Of a stretch of 64,000 bases of DNA, positions 29,953 to 40,853 are shown piece by piece (within the stretch, counting starts at the first letter, position 1; each line of letters opens with the position of its first letter). Below the pieces are notes generated by a model. It saw only the letters and a program-made list of their open reading frames with translations. It had not been told where the DNA came from and did not search any database. Source of the DNA: CAVVSQ01 sp963848825 (GTDB taxonomy: Bacteria; Planctomycetota; Planctomycetia; Gemmatales; Gemmataceae); assembly GCA_963848825.1 (NCBI GenBank), contig CAWKFA010000008.1, positions 496,001-560,000 of the forward strand, written 5' to 3'. The position numbers and the translations under genes are program-made.

Positions 29953-32900
29953 TTAGCGGTGCAGCCACACCCGCATCAGCGACAATAACTGTTCGGTGTT
30001 CACGGGCTTGGCGATGTAGTCGGAGGCCCCGGCTTCCAGGCATTTTTCGCGGTCCCCCTTCATTGCCTTGGCCGTGAGGGCGATCATTGGCAACAACCGG
30101 TGCCGCGATTCGCGGCGAATGGCACGCATGGTCTCGTAACCATCCATTTCCGGCATCATGATATCCATGAGAACGATGTCGGTTGGTATCTCGTCGGCCA
30201 AAATGTCGATGGCGCCCCGGCCATTGTCGGCACTGACGACCTGCATCTTGTGCCGTTCGAGCAAGCTCGTCAGGGCGAAAATGTTGCGCACGTCGTCGTC
30301 CACCACCAGGACGCGCCTGCCGACAAGTACCTCGTCGCTTTGATGCAGGCGTTCGAGCATCTTTTGCTTGCTGGCGGGCAAAAGCGTGGTCGCCCGGTGG
30401 AGGAACAGGGCGGTCTCGTCGAGGAGCCGTTCTGGGGATTGCACCCCCTTGACGACGATGCTCTTGGCCATCTTGCGGAGCTGTGTTTCTTCTTCGGCGG
30501 AGAGGTCCTTGCCCGTGAAGACGACGATCGGCAGGTCCTTGCAGGCCGGTTCCTGGCGAATCTGTTCCAGAAGATCGAACCCCGAAACATCGGGCAGGCG
30601 CAGGTCGAGCACCAGACAGTCAAAGGGCTCCTGACGCAGTTTTTCCAGTGCCTCGGCGCCGGACCCCACGGCGGTGATGGTGATGTCCTCGTAGTCGAGC
30701 AGTTCCTGGATACTTTGCCGCTCCCGTTCCTCATCCTCTACGATTAGCAGCTTTTTGACGCGCGGCATGGAAAAGCGGATAACGCGGTCGAAGGCTCCTT
30801 CCAACTCTTCGGCGGTGAGCGGTTTAACCAGATAGGCGAAGGCCCCGCGCTCGAGGCCGTGTTGGCGCTCCTCGGCAAGCGTGATAATTTGCACCGGTAT
30901 GTGTCTTGTACTGGGGTCCTGTTTCAGATGGCTCAGCACGGTCCAACCTAACATGTCAGGAAGGAAGATATCGAGCGTGATGGCCGTGGGCTTGTACTGG
31001 CGCACGAGGGAGAGCGCCGTGGCCCCCCGCGAACTGATCAGGCCCTTGAAGCCCTTGTCACGCGCCAGTCCCAGCAAGACGCGGGCGTAGTGCGGATCAT
31101 CTTCCACGATGAGCAGACAGGGATCGCCCGGTTGCAATATATCCCGATCGTCGGTTACCTGCTCGGCCTTGGGCGCGGGCAAGGCAATAGGAGCCGCGCG
31201 ATAGGTTGGCTCGCTTATCGATTTCTCCTTGGTGCCGCTTCCCATGAATGTCTGCGGCAAGTAAAGGGTGAAAGTACTTCCCTGGTTCGGCGCGCTGACC
31301 AGGCGGATTTCACCCCCCAGCAGGCTGGCGAGCTCGCGGCTGATGGCCAGGCCCAACCCCGTGCCACCGAAGCGGCGGCTGGTGCCGGCATCGGCTTGCT
31401 GGAAAGCCTCGAAAATAATCTTTTGCTTGTCCGGCAAGATGCCGATGCCCGAGTCACTCACGGCGAAGGCGACGACGACATTGGCATTTTTGAGCTGAGG
31501 ATGCTCGGGGCTCCAGCCCCCATGAGCGACGTGGATGCGCAACTCGACCTGGCCCTGTGGAGTAAACTTGAAGGCGTTAGAGAGCAAATTCTTGAGCACC
31601 TGATGCAACCGCTTGAGATCGGTCGTGATGGTGCGGGGCAACTGGGTGTCCACCGTGATGTGGAACCCCAGGCTCTTTGTTTCCGCGACGTGCCGGAAAG
31701 CGCAGCTCCACCGTGTCGCGCAACAGGGCAAAAGAAGCTTCCTCGGGCTCGACCGTGACGGTTCCGGATTCGATCTTGGACAGATCGAGGATGTCGCTGA
31801 TCAGGTTCAGCAAATCGGCACCGGCGGCGTGAATGGTCTTGGCGAACTCCGTCTGTTTCGGCGTCAGGTTGCCTTCGGTATTCTCGCCGAGCTGCTGGCC
31901 GAGTATCAAAATGCTGTTGAGCGGTGTGCGCAATTCATGCGACATGTTGGCGAGAAACTCGGATTTATACTTGGAGGTAAGCGCCAGTTCGGCGGCCTTT
32001 TCTTCCAGGGCATGGCGAGCCTGCTCGATTTCCATGTTCTTGCGTTCCACTTCGGCATTCTGCTCGGCGAGTTGCTGGGCTTTCTGGGCCAGTTGTTCGT
32101 TGGTTTGCTGCAATTCCTTCTGTTGGGTTTGCAGCTCGGTTGCCAGCTTCTGCGATTGTTGCAAAAGGCCTTCCGTGCGCATGGTGGCCTCGATCGTATT
32201 CAGCACGATGCCGATACTTTCGGTCAATTGAATGAGGAACGTCATGTGCGTCTGCGTGAAGGAGGCCAGCGATGCGAGCTCGATCACCGCCTTGACTTCC
32301 CCTTCGAAAAGGACCGGCAAGACGATAACGGTGCGCAGCGGTATTGCCCAATCCGGAGCCAATGTGGATGTAATCCGCCGGCACGTCGGAGAGCAGGATC
32401 TGGTTTTTCTCTTAAGCGCATTGACCGACCAGCCCTTCACCGACGCGGAACAGACGAGGGACTTCGTCCATGTAATTCGCCGCATAGCCGGCCAGCATTC
32501 GCAGGCGGGACTCGCCGTCGACCTCGGTTTTCTGATAGACGACGCCATACTGGGCATTGACCAGGGTCGCCAACTCGGACAGTAACTTTTGACCGACGGT
32601 GACGAGGTCGCGTTGCCCCTGCATCATGCTGGTGAACTTGGCGAGGTTCGTCTTGAGCCAGTCTTGCTCGGTGTTCTGCTCCGTCGTGGCGCGAAGATTG
32701 TTGATCATCGCGTTGATGTTGTCTTTGAGTTCGGCCACCTCGCCCCGGGCGACTACCTTGATCGAACGCGTGAGGTCTCCCTTGGTCACAGCGGTGGCGA
32801 CTTCGGCGATGGCGCGTACCTGGGTCGTCAGATTGGCGGCCAAGAGATTGACGTTGCCGGTCAGATCTTTCCAGGTGCCGGCGGCCCCAGGCACGTTGGC

Positions 32901-35900
32901 CTGGCCGCCCAGACGTCCTTCCACGCCGACCTCACGCGCGACCGACGTTACCTGTTCGGCAAAAGTGGCCAGCGTGTTGGTCATGTTGTTGATGGTATCG
33001 GCCAGCGCCGCGACCTCGCCTTTGGCCATCACGGTGAGCTTTTCTTTCAGCGAGCCGTTCGCCACGGCCGTCACGACTTTTACGATGCCGCGCACCTGAT
33101 CTGTCAGATTGGCCGCCATCACGTTGACGTTATCGGTAAGGTCTTTCCAGGTGCCGGCGACACCGGGTACGACGGCCTGACCGCCCAGCTTGCCGTCGGT
33201 ACCGACTTCACGAGCGACGCGCGTCACTTCGGCGGCAAAGGCGTTGAGCTGATCCACCATGGTGTTGATGGTGTTCTTGAGCTCGAGGATTTCGCCCTTC
33301 ACATCCACGATGATCTTGCGCGACAAGTCGCCGCGCGCCACCGCCGTCGTCACCTGGGCAATATTGCGCACCTGGGCCGTCAAGTTGCCGCACATGGCGT
33401 TGACGCTGTCCGTCAAGTCCTTCCAGGTGCCGGCGACGCCGGGAACCACGGCCTGACCACCCAGCTTGCCATCGGTGCCGACCTCGCGGGCGACGCGCGT
33501 AACCTCCGAGGCGAACGAGCGAAGCTGTTCCACCATCGTGTTGATGGCTTCCTTGAGCTGGAGGATTTCGCCGCGCACGTCCACGGTGATCTTTTTGGAC
33601 AAGTCGCCATTGGCGACGGCGATCGTCACATCGGCGATGTTGCGCACCTGGGCGGTCAAGTTGCCGGCCATGGAATTGACATTGTCGGTGAGGTCTTTCC
33701 ACGTACCCGCCACGCCCTGGACCTGTGCCTGGCCGCCCAGCTTGCCGTCGGTGCCGACCTCGCGCGCCACACGCGTCACTTCCGCCGCGAAGGCATTGAG
33801 TTGGTCCACCATCGTATTGATGGTGTTCTTTAACTCGAGGATTTCGCCCTTGACGTCGACGCTGATTTTGCGCGACAAGTCGCCGCGGGCCACGGCCGTC
33901 GTCACTTCGGCGATATTACGCACCTGGGCCGTCAAATTGCCGCACATTGCGTTGACGCTATCCGTCAAATCCTTCCAGGTGCCCGCCACGCCCGGGACTT
34001 CGGCCTGGCCGCCCAGCTTGCCATCGGTGCCGACCTCGCGGGCCACGCGGGTAACTTCCGAGGCGAACGAGCGGAGCTGCTCGACCATCGTATTGATGGT
34101 TTCCTTGAGCTGAAGGATTTCGCCGCGCACGTCGACGGTGATCTTCTTGGAAAGATCGCCGTTGGCCACAGCGATCGTGACGTCGGCGATGTTGCGGACC
34201 TGGGCCGTCAGGTTGCCGGCCATGGAGTTGACATTGTCGGTCAGATCCTTCCACGTACCCGCGACACCGGGCACGACGGCTTGCCCGCCCAGTTTGCCGT
34301 CGGTGCCGACTTCGCGCGCCACGCGCGTCACCTCGGCGGCAAAGGTATTGAGTTGGTCCACCATCGTATTGATGGTGATCTTGAGTTCGAGAATCTCGCC
34401 CTTGACGTCGACCGCGATCTTGCGCGAAAGATCGCCGCGCGCGACGGCCGTGGTTACTTCGGCGATATTACGCACCTGCGCCGTGAGGTTGCCGGCCATG
34501 GAATTGACGTTATCCGTCAGGTCCTTCCAGGTACCCGCCACACCCGGAACGACGGCTTGGCCACCGAGCTTACCATCGGTGCCCACCTCGCGCGCCACGC
34601 GGGTCACTTCGGCCGCGAAGGAGCGCAATTGATCGACCATCGTGTTGATGGCTTCCTTGAGCTGGAGGATTTCGCCGCGTACATCGACCGTGATCTTCTT
34701 GGACAGGTCGCCGTTGGCCACGGCAATCGTCACGTCGGCAATGTTGCGCACCTGCGCGGTCAAGTTGCCGGCCATCGAATTGACGTTTTCGGTGAGGTCC
34801 TTCCAAACGCCGCTCACGTCCTCAACCTGGGCCTGGCCGCCCAGCTTGCCGTCGGTGCCGACCTCCCGGGCGACGCGCGTGACCTCCGAGGCGAAGCGGT
34901 TGAGCCGATCCACCATGGTGTTAAGCGTGTCCTTGAGCTGCAGAATCTCACCGCGCACGTCCACGGTGATCTTGCGGGACAGATCGCCACGGGCCACGGC
35001 GGTGGCGACTTCGGCGACGTTGCGCACCTGGGCCGTAAGGTTGCTCGCCATCCAGTTGACGTTATCGGTAAGGTCTTTCCAGGTGCCGGCGACACCGGGG
35101 ACCTGCGCCTGTCCGCCCAGCTTGCCGTCGGTGCCTACTTCACGCGCCACCCGGGTTACTTCCGACGCGAAGCCGTTAAGTTGATCCACCATCGTGTTGA
35201 CGGTGTTTTTTAGCTCGAGAATCTCGCCGCGCACGTCGACGGTGATCTTGCGTGACAGGTCTCCGCGCGACGGCGCCGGCGACCTCCGCGATGTTGCGCA
35301 CTTGCGCGGTCAGGTTGCTGCCCATCCAGTTGACGTTGTCGGTGAGGTCTTTCCAGGTGCCTGCCACGCCGGGAACCTGGGCCTGGCCACCGAGCTTGCC
35401 GTCAGTACCCACTTCGCGCGCGACGCGGGTCACTTCGGAAGCAAAGCCATTCAGTTGGTCCACCATCGTATTGATGGTGTCTTTGAGCTGGAGGATTTCG
35501 CCGCGCACGTCCACGGTGATTTTCTTCGAAAGATCGCCACGCGCGATGGCGGTCGCGACGTCGGCGATGTTACGCACCTGGGCCGTCAGGTTACTGGCCA
35601 TCCAGTTGACATTGTCGGTGAGGTCTTTCCAGGTCCCCGCCACGCCGGGGACCTGTGCCTGGCCGCCCAGCTTGCCGTCCGTACCCACTTCGCGGGCCAC
35701 GCGGGTCACTTCGGACGAGAAGGCGCGCAGTTGATCGACCATCGTGTTGATGGTTTCCTTCAGCTCCAGGATTTCACCACGGACGTCGGCGGTGATCTTC
35801 TTGGAAAGGTCGCCGCTGGCGATGGCGGTCGCCACCTCGGCGATGTTACGCACCTGCGCGGTCAGGTTACTGGCCATGGAATTGACGTTATCGGTTAGAT

Positions 35901-36879
35901 CTTTCCAGGTTCCGGCCACGCCGGGCACGATTGCTTGACCGCCCAGCTTGCCGTCGGTGCCTACCTCGCGGGCCACGCGTGTTACCTCGGCCGCGAAGGA
36001 GCGCAGTTGATCCACCATCGTGTTGATGGCTTCCTTGAGCTGCAAGATTTCGCCGCGCACATCGACGGTGATTTTCTTGGACAAGTCGCCGTTGGCCACC
36101 GCGATCGTCACGTCGGCAATATTGCGCACCTGGGCCGTCAAGTTGCCGGCCATGAGGTTGACGCTTTCGGTGAGGTCTTTCCAAACGCCGCTGACGTCTT
36201 GCACCTGAGCTTGGCCGCCCAGCTTGCCCTCGGTGCCCACCTCGCGCGCCACGCGGGTGACTTCCGACGTGAAGATGCCGAGTTGACCGATCATCGTATT
36301 GACGATCTTGGCGGAGTGCAGGAACTCTCCCTGCAGAGATTGGCCGTCGCGCTGCAAGTTCATCACCTGCGACAAATCTCCCTTGGCGACAGCATCGATG
36401 GTGCGCGTTACTTCGATCGTCGGATACACCAGGTCGCTGATGAGGGAGTTGAGCGAGTCCTCCATGCCATGCCAGGCGCCGCCCCCCGCGCTGAACACCG
36501 CCCGTTGCCCGATCTTCCCTTGTTTGCCGACCATGCGGCTGACGCGCTTGAGCTCCTTGGCCATGCGCTCGTTGGTGGCGATGATTTCATTAATCGTATC
36601 GGCGACTTTGCCCTCGAGTCCGGTCCAGTCCGATGGCAAGCGCACGGAGAAGGTGCCCTTTTGAACGGCCGTCAGGCACTTCAGAATGCGCCGCATGGCA
36701 TAACCAGTATCATGCGGCTGAGAAGTAACCTTACCATTGCGGCGAGTGTCGGCTCCTTTGGCTCGAACGCCACGTCCCTGGCGCGTGCCCTGATCGGAAC
36801 CATTGATCGTCGCCGTCATGTTTTCGCCCTGGCCAGATGTTGTTTTGCCATTGGGAGCGACCGCCGTTTTCTTGGCCAT
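29953..36879 (-). CDS. Soluble poly-HAMP hybrid histidine kinase with GAF and three receivers (frame breaks)
   Basis: This is a giant cytoplasmic hybrid kinase of about 2,300 residues with no transmembrane segment, the architecture of Nik1/Os-1-type osmosensing group III kinases. Residues 1-60 are basic and disordered. Two diverged HAMP-like segments (60-205) precede 13 tandem 92-residue HAMP units (206-1400). Then come a GAF domain (~1415-1560), a long coiled coil (~1565-1635), HisKA with phospho-His in ANMSHELRTPLN, an ATPase domain (SDSGIGILPDKQ, RRFGGTGLGLAISRE) and three receivers with acceptor Asp in TLDIFLPDMLG, VLDLRLPDVSG and LMDIMMPEMDG. The start at 36879 has GGAG eight bases upstream. 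Frame breaks lie near 35270, 32410, 32340 and 31700. It heads the operon with the next two genes. Confidence 0.9.
32679..36264 (-). repeat. 13 tandem 276-bp units encoding HAMP repeats
   Basis: Thirteen copies of a 276-bp (92-residue) unit run head to tail; each starts EVTRVAREVG or a close variant. Unit starts step by 276 bp from 36264; unit 4 measures 274 bp, which locates one frame break. Units 6, 8 and 10 share IADVTIAVANGDLSKKI and QLRSFA; units 7, 9 and 11 share TTAVARGDLSRKI, DVKGEILELK and QLN(A/T)FA. Units 12 and 13 are clearly diverged. Near-identity between alternate units makes this stretch prone to assembly collapse. Confidence 0.9.
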
Positions 36880-37197
36880 AACATCATCTCCGCGCACGGA
36901 TGTAGCTAAATTTCTAAAAAAAAAGGCCGTCACCCGGCCCGGGGTTCAAGTAAGTAAATCCGTTTAGATCGGATTGACGCTGGAACAAAGGGTCGCGTGT
37001 CTGGCCTGCCAAGAGCAATCTGAACGACCAGTCATGAGCCGTTCGGAGTCTGTAAAGAATCAGTTTTAATGATACATTGTGTACCGGAGGAATCAACAAT
37101 TTTCGCCTACGTTCATCAAAGCCCCTACCGGTCTTAAAGCGTAACGTCGATTTCTCCGGTTGTCAGCACGATACAAGTGTATATTGGCGGCCCTTCA
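36880..37197. other. 318-base intergenic region between the oxidase and signalling operons
   Basis: There is no convincing gene. Besides the terminator at 36916-36939 it holds a second small hairpin, AATCCG (36957-36962) with CGGATT (36970-36975), seven-base loop. A 61-codon minus-strand reading frame at 36914-37099 lacks a ribosome-binding site and crosses the terminator, so I do not call it. The region has somewhat lower GC than its surroundings and should contain the promoter of the poly-HAMP operon. Confidence 0.5.
36916..36939 (-). terminator. Intrinsic terminator or attenuator in the leader of the poly-HAMP operon
   Basis: On the minus strand, GGCCG (36939-36935) and CGGCC (36929-36925) form a stem around a five-base loop and are followed at once by nine T residues (36924-36916). 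It lies 259 bases after the last oxidase gene and 36 bases before the poly-HAMP start. It may end the act-cox transcript, attenuate the signalling operon, or both. Confidence 0.6.
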
Positions 37198-37482
37198 TCA
37201 TTTATCTAGCCAGGTTCGCGTCAAGTAATCGCTGAGCGTAAAAAGAATCAGGATGCCTAGCCAAAAGGACGCCGCCAGCGCCACCAGCCAGGTCAATTTG
37301 GTACTTTTTAGCAGATGCATGAATATTAGCGCCACGGTAAGCGCCTTCAGGCTGGCGATAAAAACACCGAGGGGAGCGTGCCAGGCGCCGAGATCAAGGA
37401 AAGATATGCCGACCGTCGTGGCCGTAAGCGCGATGAGGCAGGCAAAGGTCAATCCATAGGCCCGAACCGAAAAGGCATGCAT
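37198..37482 (-). CDS. Cytochrome c oxidase subunit IV, small membrane subunit
   Basis: This is a 94-residue protein with three hydrophobic helices: YGLTFACLIALTATTVGISF, SLKALTVALIFMHLLK and LVALAASFWLGILILFTLSD. The middle segment with ALIFMHL matches the prokaryotic subunit IV pattern (A.I..FFMHL). It stabilises the catalytic core of the oxidase in the membrane. ATG 37482 has GGGAG seven bases upstream; longer readings run back into coxC. It is the last gene of the act-cox operon, 47 bases after coxC. Confidence 0.85.
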   Translation of the reverse strand: MHAFSVRAYGLTFACLIALTATTVGISFLDLGAWHAPLGVFIASLKALTVALIFMHLLKSTKLTWLVALAASFWLGILILFTLSDYLTRTWLDK

Positions 37483-37529
37483 CTCTTCACTCCCGGTGTT
37501 CGGCGTTCGGAAAAAAAAGGGGGACGCTC

Positions 37530-38186
37530 TTAGCGTGTCCCGATCAAATACAAAAGAGGCAGCAAAAAGATCCAAATAATGTCCACGAAATGCCAGTAAA
37601 GGCCGCCAACTTCGAGCGGGGAAAAATAAGCCGGTGAAAAACGACCGCGCCAGCCCAGCACAAAAAGCACCACCAATATGCCCATACCGATGACCATGTG
37701 CAGGGCGTGAAGTCCCGTCAGCAGGTAGTAGAAAAGCAAAAACAACTGCACACGCGCGGACCGCTTGAGATCGAGCCATTGACTGGGCTGGAAGGCCAGG
37801 CCCGGGACGAGATCTTTTTCAAAGTCGTCCCGGTATTCAAAACCCTTGATGACGAGAAACAGCGTGCCCAAGAATAGTGTCAGGGCCAGGGCGCCAAGCA
37901 AAAGCCGGCGCTGGCCAAGCTGCGCTGCATGAACGGCCAGCGCCATCGTGAAGCTGCTGCTCAACAGGATGACCGTATTAATAGTGCCGAGCGTCAAGTT
38001 GAGATGGCGACTTCCGGCCGCGAACTCCTCCGGGTAGGCGAGCCGGTAAACGGTGTACCCGGTGAAGACGGCGCCAAAGACCATGACCTCGGTGGCGAGA
38101 AACACCCACATGCCCAGACTGGCGGTCGCATGCTGTTGTTCAAGGTCGCGAAAATGGTGCGCAAGCGGGCTACTTTCATTGGCCAA
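37530..38186 (-). CDS. coxC: Cytochrome c oxidase subunit III
   Basis: This is a 218-residue core subunit of the caa3-type oxidase with five to seven membrane helices. Typical stretches are LGMWVFLATEVMVFG, LLFYYLLTGLHALHMVIGMG and GLYWHFVDIIWIFLLPLLYL (LYWHFVDIIWIFL is the family signature). The start is TTG at 38186, since GGAGGT lies six bases upstream and the first in-frame ATG would be much later; this overlaps the end of coxA by 11 bases. No frame break is seen. Confidence 0.92.
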   Translation of the reverse strand: MANESSPLAHHFRDLEQQHATASLGMWVFLATEVMVFGAVFTGYTVYRLAYPEEFAAGSRHLNLTLGTINTVILLSSSFTMALAVHAAQLGQRRLLLGALALTLFLGTLFLVIKGFEYRDDFEKDLVPGLAFQPSQWLDLKRSARVQLFLLFYYLLTGLHALHMVIGMGILVVLFVLGWRGRFSPAYFSPLEVGGLYWHFVDIIWIFLLPLLYLIGTR

Positions 38187-39818
38187 TGGGCACCTCCTCG
38201 TAGTGATATGGCCCCTCGACCACGGTTGGCGTGACCGCGAAATTATCCGGCGGCGGCGGCGAGGATGTTTGCCATTCCAGCCCGGTTGCTTGCCACGGGT
38301 TGCCACCGGCTCGCGGGCCGTATCCCAGCGACCAAATCAAATAGACGAATGGCAAAAGGTAGCCGACCGCGAGGATGGAAGCGCCCGCCGTGGACAGGAC
38401 GTTAAGTACCTGAAACTCGGGAGCGTAATGGTGATAGCGCCGCGGCATTCCCTGATAGCCGACGACGAATTGCGGCAAAAACGTCAGTATGAAGCCCACG
38501 AAGATGATCAGGGCCGATAGTCTACCCCAGCCGTCGGAATAGAGGCGTCCCGTAATTTTCGGCCACCAAAAATGGATGCCTCCCAAATAGGCCATTACCA
38601 TGCCGCCAACCATGATGAAGTGAAAATGGGCGATCACGAAATAAGTGTCATGAACATGGACATTGAGCCCGAGCGCGGCCAGGAACAGCCCCGTCAAGCC
38701 GCCCATGGTGAACAAAGCAATAAAGCCAAAGGCATACAACATTGGCGTCTGAAACGAGATGGAGCCCTTATAAAGCGTGGCCGTCCAGTTGAAAACCTTG
38801 ATCGAGGAAGGTATCGCCACGAGATAGCTCAAAAAGGAAAAGATCATCGCGGCATACACCGATTGGCCCGCGACGAACATATGGTGGCCCCAAACGAAAA
38901 AGCCGACGATCGCGATGGCCAGGCTGGAAAAGGCGATGAAGCCATAGCCAAAGATGTTTTTGCGGCGAAGCAAGGCACGATCTCGGAAACCACCCCCATG
39001 CCCGGCAGGATCATGATGTAAACCGCTGGGTGGGAGTAGAACCAGAACAGATGCTGAAACAAAAGAGGATCGCCGCCAAGGGCCGGGTCGAAGATACCGA
39101 TGCCCAGGATGCGCTCAACCCCCACCAGGAAGAGCGTGGCTGCGAGGACCGGGGTCCCCAGCAAAGCGATCAGGCTGGTGGCGTAGAGCGACCAGACCAA
39201 CAACGGCATACGGAACCAGGTCATGCCGGGAGCACGCATGCGATGGATGGTGACCACGAAGTTAAGCCCGGTAAGAATCGAGGAAAAGCCAGCGATCAGG
39301 ATGCCCACGGCGGCGGGTATGACATTGGTGCGTGACGCCGTCGAGCTAAAGGGAGTGTAAAAGGTCCAGCCGGTGTCCACGCCCCCAACCAGGATGGCCC
39401 AGAGCGTGGCTGCCCCGCCCAGCCAATAAACATACCAGCTCAGCAAGTTCAACCGCGGAAACGCCAGGTCCTTGGCGCCAATCATGATCGGCAGACAAAA
39501 GTTACCGAGCACCGCGGGAATCGAAGGGATGAGAAAGAAGAACACCATGACTATGCCGTGCATGGTGAAGAGCTTGTTGTAAGTATCCGCATCGACGAGC
39601 ATCCCCTCGGGCGTCATGAGATGTAAACGGACGATGGTGATGGCGGCCCCGCCCAGGAAAAACATCATGGTGATGGAGATCAAATAGAGAACAGCGATGC
39701 GTTTGTGATCCGTGGTGAGCAGCCAGGATTTGACGCCGAAATCGACATTGAGGTAATGCGTCCGCGGAGCCAAGGGCGGCGTCTCGGGCATCACGGGGCT
39801 GGCGCTGGCTATCGGCAT
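38176..39818 (-). CDS. coxA: Cytochrome c oxidase subunit I, A2-type haem-copper oxidase (one frame break)
   Basis: This is the catalytic subunit (about 547 residues, 12-13 helices) that reduces oxygen to water at haem a3-CuB and pumps protons. Haem and copper ligands are seen in TMHGIVMVFFF, FWFYSHPAVYIM, VWGHHMF and VHDTYFVIAHFHF. The motif YSHPAV instead of GHPEV is the mark of A2-type enzymes, such as the Rhodothermus caa3 oxidase, in which a Tyr-Ser pair replaces the Glu at the end of the D-channel. A frame break near 38975, within SEIVPCFARKNIFGYG, is the only disturbance. It lies between coxB (28-base gap) and coxC (11-base overlap). Confidence 0.93.
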
Positions 39819-39846
39819 TAAACAACTCCTTGGCGGTAGGATTCAC

Positions 39847-40838
39847 TCATGAGACACCAGCACTGCCGCTAGGGTGGCGCCGCCTCTTCGACTGCGCAGC
39901 GGAGTTTGGCCCGGCCTGAAGCGCCCGCAGGAAGGAGATAAGTTGCAGCAACTCCTCCTCCGTCACCTGCCCCTGGAAAGAAGGCATGATTGGCTGAAAG
40001 CCGGCCACGATTTTGGCATCCGGGTTCAAGATGGATTCACGCAGGTAGTTGTTATCCGCCGTAACTACCCGGCCATCATTCAAGGCGACTTGCCGGCCGA
40101 AAAGATCCTCCAGCACCGGGGCACGCGTCTGCGCATTGGCGCTGTGGCAGGTCACGCACTGTAGTTTTTGAAACAGCTTACGCCCTTCGAGAGCGGGTGA
40201 GCCCTCCGCCTGGCTTTCGAGCCAGGCCTGAAAGGCGTCTTTTTCCATCACCACGATTTCGCCTTTCATGTCGGCATGACTTGTACCGCAGTACTGGGAG
40301 CAAAATAGGTGATAGCGCCCCGGTCGCGTCGCCTGGAACCAAAGTGTTGTGTAGCGGCCCGGCAGAACGTCCTGGTGAAGGCGAAAAGCGGGTACGAAAA
40401 AACTGTGGATGACGTCCTGGGAAATCATGGTCAACTTAACGGGCTGACCGAGAGGAACATGAAGTTCATTGATTTCTCGTTGGCCGCCCAGGTGCTGCGT
40501 CTTCCACATCCATTGTTTGGCGACCACGTACACTTCCATGGAGTCCGCCGGCGCCACGGCCCAGTAAATGAATAATTTGGCCCCCCACACGAAAATCACC
40601 ATGGCGATGCAGAAAGGCACAATGGTCCAGGTAAGTTCGAGCGCCAGGGCGCCTTTGATCGCGGACGATGGGGCCGCCCGCCGGGCCGGCGGCGGTATTT
40701 AATTGCGAAATAAATGATGAGCACGGCAATCAGCAGGCTGAAAAAGCCGCTGATCACGATCAAAAAAAGGAACAGCGCGTCCACTTGACCGGCGTAGGTC
40801 GAAGCCTGCTCAGGAAGGACCGAAAACTGAGCGAACAT
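39847..40838 (-). CDS. coxB: Cytochrome c oxidase subunit II with C-terminal haem c domain (caa3 type, one frame break)
   Basis: This is the electron-entry subunit, about 330 residues. Two N-terminal helices (LFLFLIVISGFFSLLIAVLI; CIAMVIFVWGAKLFIYW) anchor the cupredoxin domain. The CuA centre is FCSQYCGTSHADM with an upstream His in VIHSFFVPAF. The C-terminal extension has QCVTCHSAN, the CxxCH of a fused cytochrome c, so this is a caa3 oxidase that takes electrons directly from a cytochrome c domain. A frame break near 40695, in a GC-rich run, separates the first helix from the rest. ATG 40838 follows AAAGGAAC. Confidence 0.92.
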
Positions 40839-40853
40839 CGCGCTTTGTTCCTT

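Noticed and set aside
32589..35213. Long plus-strand open frames opposite the poly-HAMP gene (for example 32589-33833 and 34281-35213)
   Set aside because: They are antisense to the conserved HAMP units, consist of repeated His/Asp/Val-rich shadow sequence, lack ribosome-binding sites and follow the 276-bp period.
32679..36264. Possible CRISPR-like array because of regular repeats
   Set aside because: The period is 276 bp, the repeats are coding throughout, and there are no unique spacers or cas genes.
36957..36975. ANTAR target hairpin in the poly-HAMP leader
   Set aside because: The stem is six base pairs with a seven-base loop, ATCTAAA on the minus strand, not the hexaloop with A1 and G4 expected for ANTAR targets; kept only as a hairpin.
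36914..37099. 61-codon minus-strand frame before the poly-HAMP gene
   Set aside because: No ribosome-binding site, it overlaps the terminator hairpin and T-run, and it resembles no known protein.
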